This document shows positions 14,516 to 23,090 of a stretch of DNA of 23,270 nt, in pieces. This stretch comes from a virus: IMG/VR virus record IMGVR_UViG_3300009506_000196, positions 1 to 23,270 of that record, one strand, 5' to 3'. Position numbers and translations under genes: made by a program. How positions within the stretch are numbered: position 1 is the stretch's first letter; each line of letters starts with the position of its first letter. Under the pieces are notes generated by a model that saw only the letters and a program-made list of their open reading frames with translations, was not told the DNA's origin and searched no databases.

Positions 14516-16852
14516 ATGGCTCAGCGCAGATTCTTCGATTTCAAAATTGCGGATGCGACGATCAATCTCAATGATCGGGATCGCCGTCTGCGTAATCCTG
14601 GTGTCTATTGGGGATTTCGTATAGTTCCGGGGACACTAGGAGGTATGTCTCTAGATATTATGCGAGAGCCACACGACGATATTCCTCCGATCGATAGCGA
14701 AGCCGATGAGCTAAGCATCCTTGAAACCAAGGATTTTGTCACTTACATTGAGAATGAAGACGTAATCAGTGCTGTTGTCGGTTCGGAAAATGTCTCTGGA
14801 AACCCTCGGATCGATTTGATTACGGCATCATATCAGTATGTCAAAACGAACCAACCGAATCCGAGTGTGAACTTCAATTTTCATGAAGGAACTCCGGCAG
14901 CTGATCCGGTTCCTGACTACGGTGCTCTGAGCCTGAACGAGATCATCCTGGCCGAAATCTATGTCCCGAACGGCGTCACATCGATCAGTGGTGGGTATGG
15001 TACGACCGGAGTTATCATCGATAATGCTCCGAAGGTCCGTGTCGAGGAGGATTACAATTTTCCGGGTGCGCCTCTCAGCGGTTTGATGAAACCCGGAGTC
15101 TACGATGGTTTCGAACTATTGGTCGGAACCGGCATCAATAAAGTCAAAGTGGGTCCGGGAACACTGATTACTCAGGACCAGATCGTGATTACGACGGATG
15201 CTGATAGCTCCGAATTTACTGCTGCTGATCCCGGTGGTGGGAATGTGAGGCTCGATGCGATCTATCTTCTGAGCCGGTCCAAGCCCAGAGCCGACCAACA
15301 AACGGATTATGATCTTATCAAGGTTTCGGGAACCGTTGTGGCTGTAGGTGGTGGAGTCCCTGCCAGTCTACCGACCTATGCTCAGATCAATTCAGCAATT
15401 TCCGCTTTAACCGATAATGGTCTTTATGAAAAGCCGACAGATGCGGTTTCTCATAACGCGACGTATCTGGGTTATGTCAGAGTCGTAAACGGTGGTCAGA
15501 TCGAGAGTTTCCATAGCGCGGAGAAGCGCAGTGTTCCCCTGGAGCTGCGTGTGAGCGACGGAATCATGTTTGAATCCGGCTCGCCATTTGTCGGCACTCC
15601 AGGTCTGCGACAAGTCTTCGACTTGATCTTTGATACGATCCAAGACGAGGAGAATCCGGTTCCTCGAAGAGTTAGAATCGAGGGGGAGTTTACTTGCGAA
15701 GATGATATTCTTGTCCCTTCCAGAGTCGAACTGGTAGGGGACAAAGCATGGGCTCGCATCACTGCCGGAGCTCCCACAATTGGGGTCAAAGCTGGTGGAC
15801 GAGGGTTCATCAATTCGGGTGGTAGTACATATAGCGTTCTGGGACCACCACAAGCGATTGGAGCCTACACTCGCTACGAAATCGAAATTGCTCCTGCCTA
15901 CCAGTCTGGAAATACGTTAGCTGAGCTTCGCTTTGCTTATGGAGACATGGTTTCTCTGACCGACGGGGCCATAACTACCTACGGGTTGTTTGCAGGATAT
16001 GTTGATCCAGCCGGATCGCCGTGGAGAGTCTATTTTGACTATCTAACTGCGGATATAGGAACTCTTGATCCGGCCACAACGACTCATAGTATTGCATTCT
16101 ATACAAATGGAATTGGTCTTTCAGGAATCTCAGTCTCCGGAACATTGGACCTGAGTTATAGCGTAGGTACGGAAGCGCCATCAATTTCCGTAGGAACTCT
16201 GGTTCTAGGCCACAACTATGATTGTGTATTGGGGTCGGTTCTAGTGGGCACAACTCTGAGCGACATCAATGATGCAATGGTTTCAAAGGGTGAAGGCAAT
16301 GTGATTCAACTGCTTTCTCTTCTAGGTTGCAACGGAACCTTTGGAAAGAGTAATCATCGTTCTACGATCAATCATATTCAAGTCGATTCCGGATTCTCCA
16401 TTACTTTGAATGGTGAACAGGACTGGATCGGATCAATAGCAGGAGATGTAATCTTTGCTGCAACGGCGTCGGAGAATACGGTTGCCGTGGTCTACGGAGA
16501 CATCACAGCCATTGCTGGTTCAACGGATAACGTGGTGCTGCGAAACGTGGGTGCGGCTCCAGTAGATGGCGGATCGGGAAACCAGTTTGGTGGTGCAGCT
16601 CTTATTCAGAGGGGAGTAGGTACGTTTGCCGGATCAGGCAGTTCTGAAGTGATTGCAATTCCTGATATGGGCGGAATCGATTATCAAGTGACGATCACCC
16701 CGACAACGGGAGCGACGGCAACGAAGCCGCCGACCGGGGCCGGAACGATTGGAGAAATCTGGATCGTGGGGAAGACAGCGACCCAGTTTGAGGTGTATAA
16801 TACTGGCTCAAACAACACGGACAGTTTCGACTGGGTGTTGGTAGTGAACTGA
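14516..16852 (+). CDS. Tail fibre or tailspike with duplicated attachment domain and beta-helix
   Basis: This 778-residue protein starts with two diverged copies of one domain (residues 27-153 and 192-326). Each begins PGVY-x-GF, has a middle G-N-P/V-R-x-D-x-I strand, and ends with a strand such as IILAEIYVPNG or YLGYVRVVNG. Such N-terminal domains usually attach fibres to the baseplate. Residues ~380-680 have the Gly/Asn/Ile-rich pattern of a right-handed beta-helix, including VRIEGEFTCEDDILVPSRVE. The last ~80 residues (VGTFAGSGSSEVIAIP, YQVTITPTTGA, GEIWIVGKTATQFEVYNTG, FDWVLVV) resemble the C-terminal beta-sandwich of many phage fibres. Glycan recognition or depolymerase activity is possible, but no catalytic site is identifiable by eye. 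Confidence 0.75.
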   Translation: MAQRRFFDFKIADATINLNDRDRRLRNPGVYWGFRIVPGTLGGMSLDIMREPHDDIPPIDSEADELSILETKDFVTYIENEDVISAVVGSENVSGNPRIDLITASYQYVKTNQPNPSVNFNFHEGTPAADPVPDYGALSLNEIILAEIYVPNGVTSISGGYGTTGVIIDNAPKVRVEEDYNFPGAPLSGLMKPGVYDGFELLVGTGINKVKVGPGTLITQDQIVITTDADSSEFTAADPGGGNVRLDAIYLLSRSKPRADQQTDYDLIKVSGTVVAVGGGVPASLPTYAQINSAISALTDNGLYEKPTDAVSHNATYLGYVRVVNGGQIESFHSAEKRSVPLELRVSDGIMFESGSPFVGTPGLRQVFDLIFDTIQDEENPVPRRVRIEGEFTCEDDILVPSRVELVGDKAWARITAGAPTIGVKAGGRGFINSGGSTYSVLGPPQAIGAYTRYEIEIAPAYQSGNTLAELRFAYGDMVSLTDGAITTYGLFAGYVDPAGSPWRVYFDYLTADIGTLDPATTTHSIAFYTNGIGLSGISVSGTLDLSYSVGTEAPSISVGTLVLGHNYDCVLGSVLVGTTLSDINDAMVSKGEGNVIQLLSLLGCNGTFGKSNHRSTINHIQVDSGFSITLNGEQDWIGSIAGDVIFAATASENTVAVVYGDITAIAGSTDNVVLRNVGAAPVDGGSGNQFGGAALIQRGVGTFAGSGSSEVIAIPDMGGIDYQVTITPTTGATATKPPTGAGTIGEIWIVGKTATQFEVYNTGSNNTDSFDWVLVVN
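14594..14974 (+). repeat. Fibre attachment domain, copy 1 (protein-level)
   Basis: Residues 27-153 of the 778-residue fibre. It starts NPGVYWGFRIVPG, includes GNPRIDLI, and ends EIILAEIYVPNG. Compared with copy 2 at 15089-15493. Confidence 0.55.
15089..15493 (+). repeat. Fibre attachment domain, copy 2 (protein-level)
   Basis: Residues 192-326 of the 778-residue fibre. It starts KPGVYDGFELLVGTG, includes GNVRLDAIYLL, and ends TYLGYVRVVNG. The order of features matches copy 1, but the two copies are well diverged. Confidence 0.55.
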
Positions 16853-16865
16853 TAGGAGTACACAC

Positions 16866-19800
16866 ATGGCTATTCCTGAGCTCCCGTCTCTCCCGAAGGA
16901 TTTCAAAGAACTTCTGGAGAAGATCAACGAGATCATCAACAATCAGATCGCGGCTCCTCGAAGTTTGGCCGTCGATACACTGACGACGGGGGACGACTAT
17001 ATTTATCTCCGTGACGGAGCTCTCGTTGCTGAGGACATCTATGTCTACAAGCCGACTGCTTTTACGTTGACAGAAGCCGACGGGTTGACCCCGCTCGATG
17101 ATGGGGCCAGCGGTAACATCACGGTTGATGAAGTTTGGGGTAGCAATTCGGATGCGGTTACAGGCGTTGGATCAGCTCCGACAAGTTGGTCAGTAACGCT
17201 CAGTGCGTCAGCTGAAGATGCGGCTGGGGCAATCGTCCTAGTGGATGATGCTGGTGTTGTTGCAGCCGTTTACAACGGAACAAATTTTACAGCGAAGAAC
17301 GGTTACACGATCAGTCAACAGCCTGATGTGGTAAGCGGTGGTGGATCGGTAACATCATTCGGGACGGTTACTCCTCTTCAATTTTCGACTGATCCGGCTA
17401 CGTTGTCTGTCGATTATGTTGGAAGTGGGGATTCCAAGATCGATGGGATTAGTGGAACTCGGTTTGTCGCATCTCCTGTATTTCTGCTACTCTCCTCGTC
17501 TGTTGCCGGATCGACTACGGGAACCAGCGTGGTCTACTTTGGTATCTCTCGGACCTTCGGTGAGCTGGCTGAAGACTATTTGATTTCGGCGGTGCGCGGC
17601 GTGGCAGCTGGGGACGTGGCAATCACGGATGTCATCGCGGACCTCAAAGGATTTGCATCGGCTGATTGGGACAAGCTGCATGACGATGTGGGTTACGAGT
17701 TTACTCCGCTCAAAGACCTCTCCGATAATTTTGACGATCTATTGGAATCGTATGAGTTTGAGCATATTCTCAGTCACGGAACATCCAATGACGGATTGCA
17801 CAAGACGATTCAACAACTGGATACGGCAACAACAGCTTCGCTTTATCTCCTTGGTTTGTTGGCTGGCCGAGTAATCGTTCAATCCTTCAAAGACACGTAT
17901 GGAGGATATGACTATCAGCTATTACGTATCGGTGTGAATTGCGACGATATGTCGTATCGTAACTATGACCTGAAGGGAGATGCGCTGACCATTCCTCAGA
18001 ATGCATCTTCGGCCAATGGAATAGTTGCTACTGATAAGTTACAAAATCAGGCGCTGCTCCTCGAACTGTTTCGGGACGTTTCGGCCGGAGCCGATCAGAC
18101 TGATTCCGACAATACGATGATCCGCATCTACTGGTATCGTGTGAGCGGTGACGAATTTGTCAAAGTTGCGGAGTATAAGAAGCAAATTGCGGGTCAGAAT
18201 ATTTTGCCCTCACTCTACGATTACAATTCGATCATTCTTGATGAAGGATCGGACCAGGACGGAATCATTGCCAACACGCTTTCCCTGCAAGAGTGGGTCC
18301 GTAACAATTTTATCCGGAAAGAGCAATCCTCAGAACCAGCGTATCAATCTAGTTTTGAGCGTTCCGAAATTCCTATTATCTTGGGAAACGAGGTATCGGC
18401 TAATAAGGATCAGCTGCGTCTCAAATTGGCATCTGGAAGTATCCATGTGAGCAAGGGTTGGATGCAGCTGAGCCGAAACACGATTCCATCAGAAGCGGCT
18501 GATGGTGGTGAGCTACTGGACGCTACCGATGTTTTGGCTATGCCGGGATACTGGCTGACCTTTGGAGCCGGAACGAATTACAGCATCAACATGGTAGATG
18601 GGGTTTATCTGGCAGCTCAAGTCTCGTTGATCACTGAGAACTCAAAGTTCTGGATCAATAGTGAGGGTGGACCACCACTTATTTCCGGAGTTATTGATCC
18701 GCTCGGAGCTTCTCCTCGGTATCGCTATGAATACTGGGATGTGGAATCAGGGTCTTGGAAATATGCCGGAGCAACCTTAGATAGAGTCGTGGAAGACTTT
18801 GCATTTGGGTCAGGGTACATCCCCTATATCGGACGTGGTCAGACAACGCTTATCAACGGAGCAATGGGCGGAACGGATACGGTTATTACAAAAGGTGGTG
18901 GAGCCGATTATGCGTGTTCCCGACTCCGTTTTGAGGGCAAGACTTCGCATCACGCCTTGAACGATACAAGAGCTGCTATTCCTGGAACACTACAACTATG
19001 GGCTGACGATGGAGCTGGTCAGACCTCGCTTATCGCCTTAGACGATGGAGCTGGTAACTGGGTCCAGCAAGGCTCCTGGGTCATTTCGTTGAACGGTACG
19101 ATCGACTATACCAGGGCTGCCCAGAACATTTCTTTGACCCTCTTTTCTGGAATCACATTAGATGTTCCTTCGATTCCGGACTGGGATGGTGGCGGGGGTG
19201 GTGCTGGTAGTGTCCCCCTGGCGAACGAAATCAAAGTTATTCTGGTAGCAGAGAAGGATCGTCTCTATCTCAGCCAGATTGATGTGGACACATTGGTTCG
19301 TACTCCATACGGAGCTGGTGGTGGCGATCCTCGACTTCTTTGGATGACCTATTCGACGAATGGGGACATTCCGGAAGGAACGATTGCCGGTGTTCGCACC
19401 CCGGATGATACCGATCCTCCTCATTACGTGGCTACGAAACAGTCCTTGGATGATTTGCGGGGGCAAACTATTCAATGGCTCAAGGCGAGCGGAACCGAAT
19501 ATACGAGTTGGGCCGATGCTTATGAGGTGACAGCAAATAGCTGGTATCTAAATCTGGCCGGAAATGACATCCATCTTCGATTCGGTTATACAGGTTTGGG
19601 CGGACCTATTGCGAGTCCATCTTCCTATTTTCAGGATGCTGGAGAGATTGTCTCTAAGGCGTATGTAGATCAGGTAGCAGCAGGAGCTGTGATCTCCCAG
19701 GTAACGGATAAAACGGCTGTACGACGTTTGCCGGTAAGAGGACCAGCATATAATCCTGATGCTGCGTCAAACGAAAATATCTCGATTGATTCGGGAAACG

Positions 19801-21365
19801 AGAACATCGTCGCTATCGATATTGTTATTAACGACTTGTATGGTCAGGTATTCACTGAGGACACAGAATACTATACGCAGCAAGCAGCTTCGTTCTATAA
19901 GGGCAACCGTGGTATGTTGACCGTATCTCCCGCCAGCTATAAGACAAATGCGGGATCATATGAATCAAGTGTTGCAGGAACGACCTCTGCTAAAAGTTTA
20001 CGGACCTTGGACAGCCGTATAAATGGAGTCGGAAGCTATGGACGTTATTCCGGAGCTAATATGCCAGGAGTTCGTTGGCACAGCTTATTGCTCCGAGAAC
20101 GAAAGGGAATCCTAGGTCCAAGTCTGGGCCATATCGGAGATGAGGCAGATACGTTTCATTTGTATCCATATAGGACCGATTTCTACTGGGGTGAAGGGGC
20201 TGGAGCATCTCGATTCGGTGGAACAGAGCTAGGAAGCAGTCGTGAATTTCCGATCAAATTGGAATTGACAGGTTCGGAGTTCAGCTATCCTACTGGAGCG
20301 TCTTATGGAGAAATCACGTCTACGCATCGACGCTTACTTATCGGCAGTGAGGGATCATCGTATAGCCGTGTCGTAGCAGGAGTTTCTATTACTCCACCCG
20401 GATTTAGTTTCTCAGGTGGTATCGAATGGGCTCACTTCGATTCGAGTGGAAATCTTGTTGCCAGTTCTACGATTCCAGCTGGGAACTCTGTCGTAGCTGG
20501 AAAAATCGATCCGGATTCTGGAGATATAACAACTCCTTTTGAATTCTCCGGACCCGACTCTCCGCCAGGAGGAAACGTGGTTTATGTGGTCCGTTCGGAA
20601 AAGCCACGTTACTTTCCTTCCCACTTGGACAAAGTGCTTAGCCGAAACGCTCCAATTACGGATACACAAGTTATTGTTCAATATCGGGTTCAGAGTGTGA
20701 ATCCAAGTTTGCTTATGCGCGTCTTCTTCATGGATGAAGCCATGTTCCATGTCGAGTTGCCGATGGACCTAGTTTCGGAAGCCGAGTATCCTACTCGGGT
20801 CTCACATCGAAAATCATTTATGTTTTCAATTGCTCAGCCTGTGAATATTCTGCGTAACGATTTTCGACGCGGATTTATGGTTTGTCGCGTAGCCTTTGCT
20901 TGCAAACAAACTGGGGCAGCCATTGTCGGAAGCGATTTGGATAATCAATGGAATGTGAGTGCGATGACACTGGGACCGCCAACTGGATTGGCTACGGATA
21001 AGGGCGCTGTTGCTGACAATGACACGTTTGCGCGTCATGCCATTCAGCTGATTGACCCATTCGATTTCCGCTACATTTCTCCGACCACACGTAACTATGG
21101 GGTCTATCCTCCTCGTTCCTGCAACCATGAAGATGCGGGTGGAACCTATGTTGGAAGTTCTCCTACCGGAGGTTTGTACCCCGTTTCGAACTTTGCGCTA
21201 CAATATGCGGCGCATATCGGAGATGGAGGAAACCCGTTTAGTAGTCCTTTAGCGATTCTGGATGGTGTCATTAACTGGTATCCGGACTATGCGGGTCGTC
21301 GTGGAGGACAATCCGGTTTATTCGTGGCTTTGGGTGATTTCCCAAGTGGTGAAACGGAGACCTGA
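16866..21365 (+). CDS. Large tail fibre protein, family not recognised
   Basis: At 1499 residues this is the largest gene here. It has TAGGAG seven bases before its ATG, directly after the stop of the previous fibre gene. The N-terminus has a short heptad-like helix (LPKDFKELLEKINEIINN), suggesting trimerisation or attachment. Two copies of the repeated beta module lie at residues 121-186 and 705-767. A helical part at residues ~270-340 includes DNFDDLLESYEFEHILSHG. A Gly-rich hinge (DGGGGGAGSVP) follows the second module. From residue ~960 onward the sequence is beta-rich with many Gly, Ser and Tyr. The C-terminus (CNHEDAGGTYVGSS, NWYPDYAGRRGGQSG) is presumably the host-contact end. I see no enzyme motif. 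Position between a fibre and the lysis genes and the modular build support a fibre. Confidence 0.72.
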   Translation: MAIPELPSLPKDFKELLEKINEIINNQIAAPRSLAVDTLTTGDDYIYLRDGALVAEDIYVYKPTAFTLTEADGLTPLDDGASGNITVDEVWGSNSDAVTGVGSAPTSWSVTLSASAEDAAGAIVLVDDAGVVAAVYNGTNFTAKNGYTISQQPDVVSGGGSVTSFGTVTPLQFSTDPATLSVDYVGSGDSKIDGISGTRFVASPVFLLLSSSVAGSTTGTSVVYFGISRTFGELAEDYLISAVRGVAAGDVAITDVIADLKGFASADWDKLHDDVGYEFTPLKDLSDNFDDLLESYEFEHILSHGTSNDGLHKTIQQLDTATTASLYLLGLLAGRVIVQSFKDTYGGYDYQLLRIGVNCDDMSYRNYDLKGDALTIPQNASSANGIVATDKLQNQALLLELFRDVSAGADQTDSDNTMIRIYWYRVSGDEFVKVAEYKKQIAGQNILPSLYDYNSIILDEGSDQDGIIANTLSLQEWVRNNFIRKEQSSEPAYQSSFERSEIPIILGNEVSANKDQLRLKLASGSIHVSKGWMQLSRNTIPSEAADGGELLDATDVLAMPGYWLTFGAGTNYSINMVDGVYLAAQVSLITENSKFWINSEGGPPLISGVIDPLGASPRYRYEYWDVESGSWKYAGATLDRVVEDFAFGSGYIPYIGRGQTTLINGAMGGTDTVITKGGGADYACSRLRFEGKTSHHALNDTRAAIPGTLQLWADDGAGQTSLIALDDGAGNWVQQGSWVISLNGTIDYTRAAQNISLTLFSGITLDVPSIPDWDGGGGGAGSVPLANEIKVILVAEKDRLYLSQIDVDTLVRTPYGAGGGDPRLLWMTYSTNGDIPEGTIAGVRTPDDTDPPHYVATKQSLDDLRGQTIQWLKASGTEYTSWADAYEVTANSWYLNLAGNDIHLRFGYTGLGGPIASPSSYFQDAGEIVSKAYVDQVAAGAVISQVTDKTAVRRLPVRGPAYNPDAASNENISIDSGNENIVAIDIVINDLYGQVFTEDTEYYTQQAASFYKGNRGMLTVSPASYKTNAGSYESSVAGTTSAKSLRTLDSRINGVGSYGRYSGANMPGVRWHSLLLRERKGILGPSLGHIGDEADTFHLYPYRTDFYWGEGAGASRFGGTELGSSREFPIKLELTGSEFSYPTGASYGEITSTHRRLLIGSEGSSYSRVVAGVSITPPGFSFSGGIEWAHFDSSGNLVASSTIPAGNSVVAGKIDPDSGDITTPFEFSGPDSPPGGNVVYVVRSEKPRYFPSHLDKVLSRNAPITDTQVIVQYRVQSVNPSLLMRVFFMDEAMFHVELPMDLVSEAEYPTRVSHRKSFMFSIAQPVNILRNDFRRGFMVCRVAFACKQTGAAIVGSDLDNQWNVSAMTLGPPTGLATDKGAVADNDTFARHAIQLIDPFDFRYISPTTRNYGVYPPRSCNHEDAGGTYVGSSPTGGLYPVSNFALQYAAHIGDGGNPFSSPLAILDGVINWYPDYAGRRGGQSGLFVALGDFPSGETET
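17226..17423 (+). repeat. Repeated beta module, copy C (protein-level)
   Basis: Residues 121-186 of the 1499-residue protein. Key positions: GAIVLVDDAG, VYNGTNF, a diverged middle, then PLQFSTDPATLSVDYVG. It is the most diverged copy at its centre, but its end is very close to copy A (DPGALAVDY). Confidence 0.6.
18978..19166 (+). repeat. Repeated beta module, copy D (protein-level)
   Basis: Residues 705-767 of the 1499-residue protein. Key positions: IPGTLQLWADDG, LIALDDGAGNW, GSWVISLNGTIDYTRA, then SLTLFSGITLDV. The PGT / A-x-DDG-x-G / G-x-I-x-YT order matches copy B. Confidence 0.65.
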
Positions 21366-21964
21366 TGAAAATCTGCGGTATTCGAACGAATCGTCGGTTC
21401 GGCGTTGAGGTGGTGGAGAGTCTGACTTTGATCCCTCCTGGAATCGAACTGCCCGTGGCTGAAGACGAAAAGACGATTGCCTACTCGTTACCCGAGATGA
21501 AAGACTATCTTTTCTGGATCGTAGATCAATCAGCTAGGCACGAAGAGCTACGATCAGAAACGATTCTGGAGCATCTCTACTTGGCCTATTATCGGGACGG
21601 ACATTGGCATCCGTTTCGGGCCGGAGAGCCTTTTTCTGTTGTTCAGGACCGCGTCGAGTTGACAAAGGATGGAATCGATGTTTATCTACGGATCGTGGAC
21701 GTTGAAAACAATCCTTGCTGCGTTTCTCAAGTCCTGTTCGTAAAGGTTTGCGGATCGGACTGGACCGAATTGGCAGCTGGAGGGACTCCATTTATCGATG
21801 GCGAGTCCGTTTTGCCAGTGCCACGAATGCTGTTGGACCACGATCTCCATCTCTACTTATTTGCGTGGAAAGATGACATCCCCTGCGGCCACATAATGAT
21901 CGAACCGGGAAAAATCAATGAGCTTAACGAACGACTACATTCTGAACCACAGCCGAATTACTGA
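21365..21964 (+). CDS. Unknown protein after the fibre gene, possible fibre accessory or assembly protein
   Basis: This 199-residue protein overlaps the end of the long fibre gene (TGATG) and runs 47 bases into the endolysin gene. It is acidic, rich in Asp, Glu, Leu and His, and looks mixed alpha/beta (MKDYLFWIVDQSARHEEL, LYLAYYRDGHWHPF, DGIDVYLRIVDVENNPCCVS, DHDLHLYLFAWKDDIP). There is no signal peptide or membrane segment. Genes directly after a fibre gene often encode fibre assembly chaperones or adhesin caps, so that is the leading guess, without motif support. I recognise no family. Confidence 0.75.
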   Translation: MKICGIRTNRRFGVEVVESLTLIPPGIELPVAEDEKTIAYSLPEMKDYLFWIVDQSARHEELRSETILEHLYLAYYRDGHWHPFRAGEPFSVVQDRVELTKDGIDVYLRIVDVENNPCCVSQVLFVKVCGSDWTELAAGGTPFIDGESVLPVPRMLLDHDLHLYLFAWKDDIPCGHIMIEPGKINELNERLHSEPQPNY

Positions 21965-22688
21965 TGCCAGAGCTCTTCTTCCTCGGGGACCAGGAGAGTG
22001 GAAGACTCGTGATCCGAAACTGTTGAAGGGCATGGTTTGGCATCAAGCCTTGAGTTGGGGATCGGTAGAGGATGTGGCTCGTTACCATATTGGTCCAAAT
22101 CATATGAGCCAGGATGGTCTTCCCGGAATTGCTTATACCTTTGCCATTAGACGCAGCGGTGAAATTCTCCTCTGCAATAATCTGGAAGACAAGCCTTGGT
22201 CCCAGGGAACGAAGCAGCGTCCAGGTGATGAGAACGCAGAGTTTGTCTCCTGCATGTTCGAAGGGCGGTTCTGGGCTCGGGACGTAAATGATCCGAACGT
22301 CGGGGAACCAACGATCGAGCAGATCGAATCTGGCCTCTATCTCTGGAAACTGCTGAGGGATACGATGAGCTGGTCGAAAGATGCGCTATACGGGCATTAT
22401 CACTTCGGAAAACCAGCGTGTCCCGGCTATACCTTGGAACGGATCATCAATGCGATTAGTCGCCAGGAAGCGAAGCCAAATTCAGATCAGGTCCGCTTCA
22501 TTCAGGAAGGGCTCCAGAAATTAGGACACTATAAGGCTGCGATCGACGGGTTGTGGGGACCACAGTCGAAAGCCGCTCTAATCACGTTTCAAGCCGAGAA
22601 CAATCTGGAGCCATCCGGTGTTCTTACTACGGCCACACGAGCGATCCTAATGAACTCGGTTGGCTATACGCATATCGATAAACGATAA
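21918..22688 (+). CDS. Endolysin: N-acetylmuramoyl-L-alanine amidase with peptidoglycan-binding domain
   Basis: This 256-residue enzyme has an Amidase_2/PGRP domain at residues ~30-180 and a PG_binding_1 domain at ~192-245. Likely zinc ligands are H42 (GMVWHQALSWG), H160 and C168 (LYGHYHFGKPACPGY); the H-to-C spacing of eight equals that of T7 lysozyme H122-C130. Y73 (IAYTFAI) fits the conserved Tyr. The usual K-x-C lysine (T7 K128) is displaced by one, with K165 three before C168. The C-terminal domain reads VRFIQEGLQKLGHYKAAIDG then LWGPQSKAALITFQAENNL. The enzyme cuts the amide bond between MurNAc and L-Ala in peptidoglycan. There is no signal peptide, so release should depend on the holin encoded next. 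The start overlaps the previous gene by 47 bases; no other in-frame start keeps the fold. Confidence 0.93.
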   Translation: MSLTNDYILNHSRITDARALLPRGPGEWKTRDPKLLKGMVWHQALSWGSVEDVARYHIGPNHMSQDGLPGIAYTFAIRRSGEILLCNNLEDKPWSQGTKQRPGDENAEFVSCMFEGRFWARDVNDPNVGEPTIEQIESGLYLWKLLRDTMSWSKDALYGHYHFGKPACPGYTLERIINAISRQEAKPNSDQVRFIQEGLQKLGHYKAAIDGLWGPQSKAALITFQAENNLEPSGVLTTATRAILMNSVGYTHIDKR

Positions 22689-22690
22689 AT

Positions 22691-22695
22691 GGAGG
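22691..22695 (+). promoter_or_regulatory. Shine-Dalgarno fixing the holin start
   Basis: GGAGG lies five bases before ATG 22701. An earlier in-frame ATG at 22689 overlaps this site and directly abuts the endolysin stop, so it is unlikely to be the main start. Two starts four codons apart could in principle act as a dual-start holin and are worth noting. Confidence 0.6.
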
Positions 22696-22700
22696 TCGTC

Positions 22701-23090
22701 ATGGACGAGACAACAGTCGCCAATGCTCTTGGAGCAAGTACTGATACAATGATGATTATGGCTCTTGGCGTGATGCACGTCTTAACTCCTAAACTAACCC
22801 AGGTTGTCCGAGTCTTTATCGCGGATAATCAGAAGCTCAACTATTTGCTACCAACCATCATCGGTTTGGTTATCGGTTTGGTCGCAACGATCGGTGTCCA
22901 GCCGGATACATGGATGCAGGGCATATACATTTATATCTGTGCCGTATCCGGTTCGATGTCGAGCCAATCGTGGCGCGATGCGAAGAAGAACGGGTTGAAC
23001 ATCAAAACGAAGAGCCAGCGAAAGAATGGGAAAGCGAAGAGACCTTCGGTCCCTGGTCCTGTAGAAATGCCTAGTGGACCAAGTCTATGA
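22701..23090 (+). CDS. Holin
   Basis: This 129-residue membrane protein follows the endolysin gene. Three hydrophobic segments are visible: TMMIMALGVMHVL (followed by the amphipathic TPKLTQVVRVFIA), YLLPTIIGLVIGLVATIGV, and GIYIYICAVSGSM. The C-terminal ~40 residues are very basic and Pro-rich (KKNGLNIKTKSQRKNGKAKR), the cytosolic tail expected of many holins. By role it forms membrane lesions that let the amidase reach the wall. Assignment is by size, topology and adjacency to the endolysin; no holin family signature was matched. A longer form from ATG 22689 would add MEVV. Its stop overlaps the next ATG (ATGA). Confidence 0.72.
   Translation: MDETTVANALGASTDTMMIMALGVMHVLTPKLTQVVRVFIADNQKLNYLLPTIIGLVIGLVATIGVQPDTWMQGIYIYICAVSGSMSSQSWRDAKKNGLNIKTKSQRKNGKAKRPSVPGPVEMPSGPSL

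Noticed and set aside
14516-16852. Calling the first fibre a polysaccharide depolymerase
   Set aside because: The beta-helix-like pattern is compatible, but no catalytic acid pair or lyase motif could be identified by eye.
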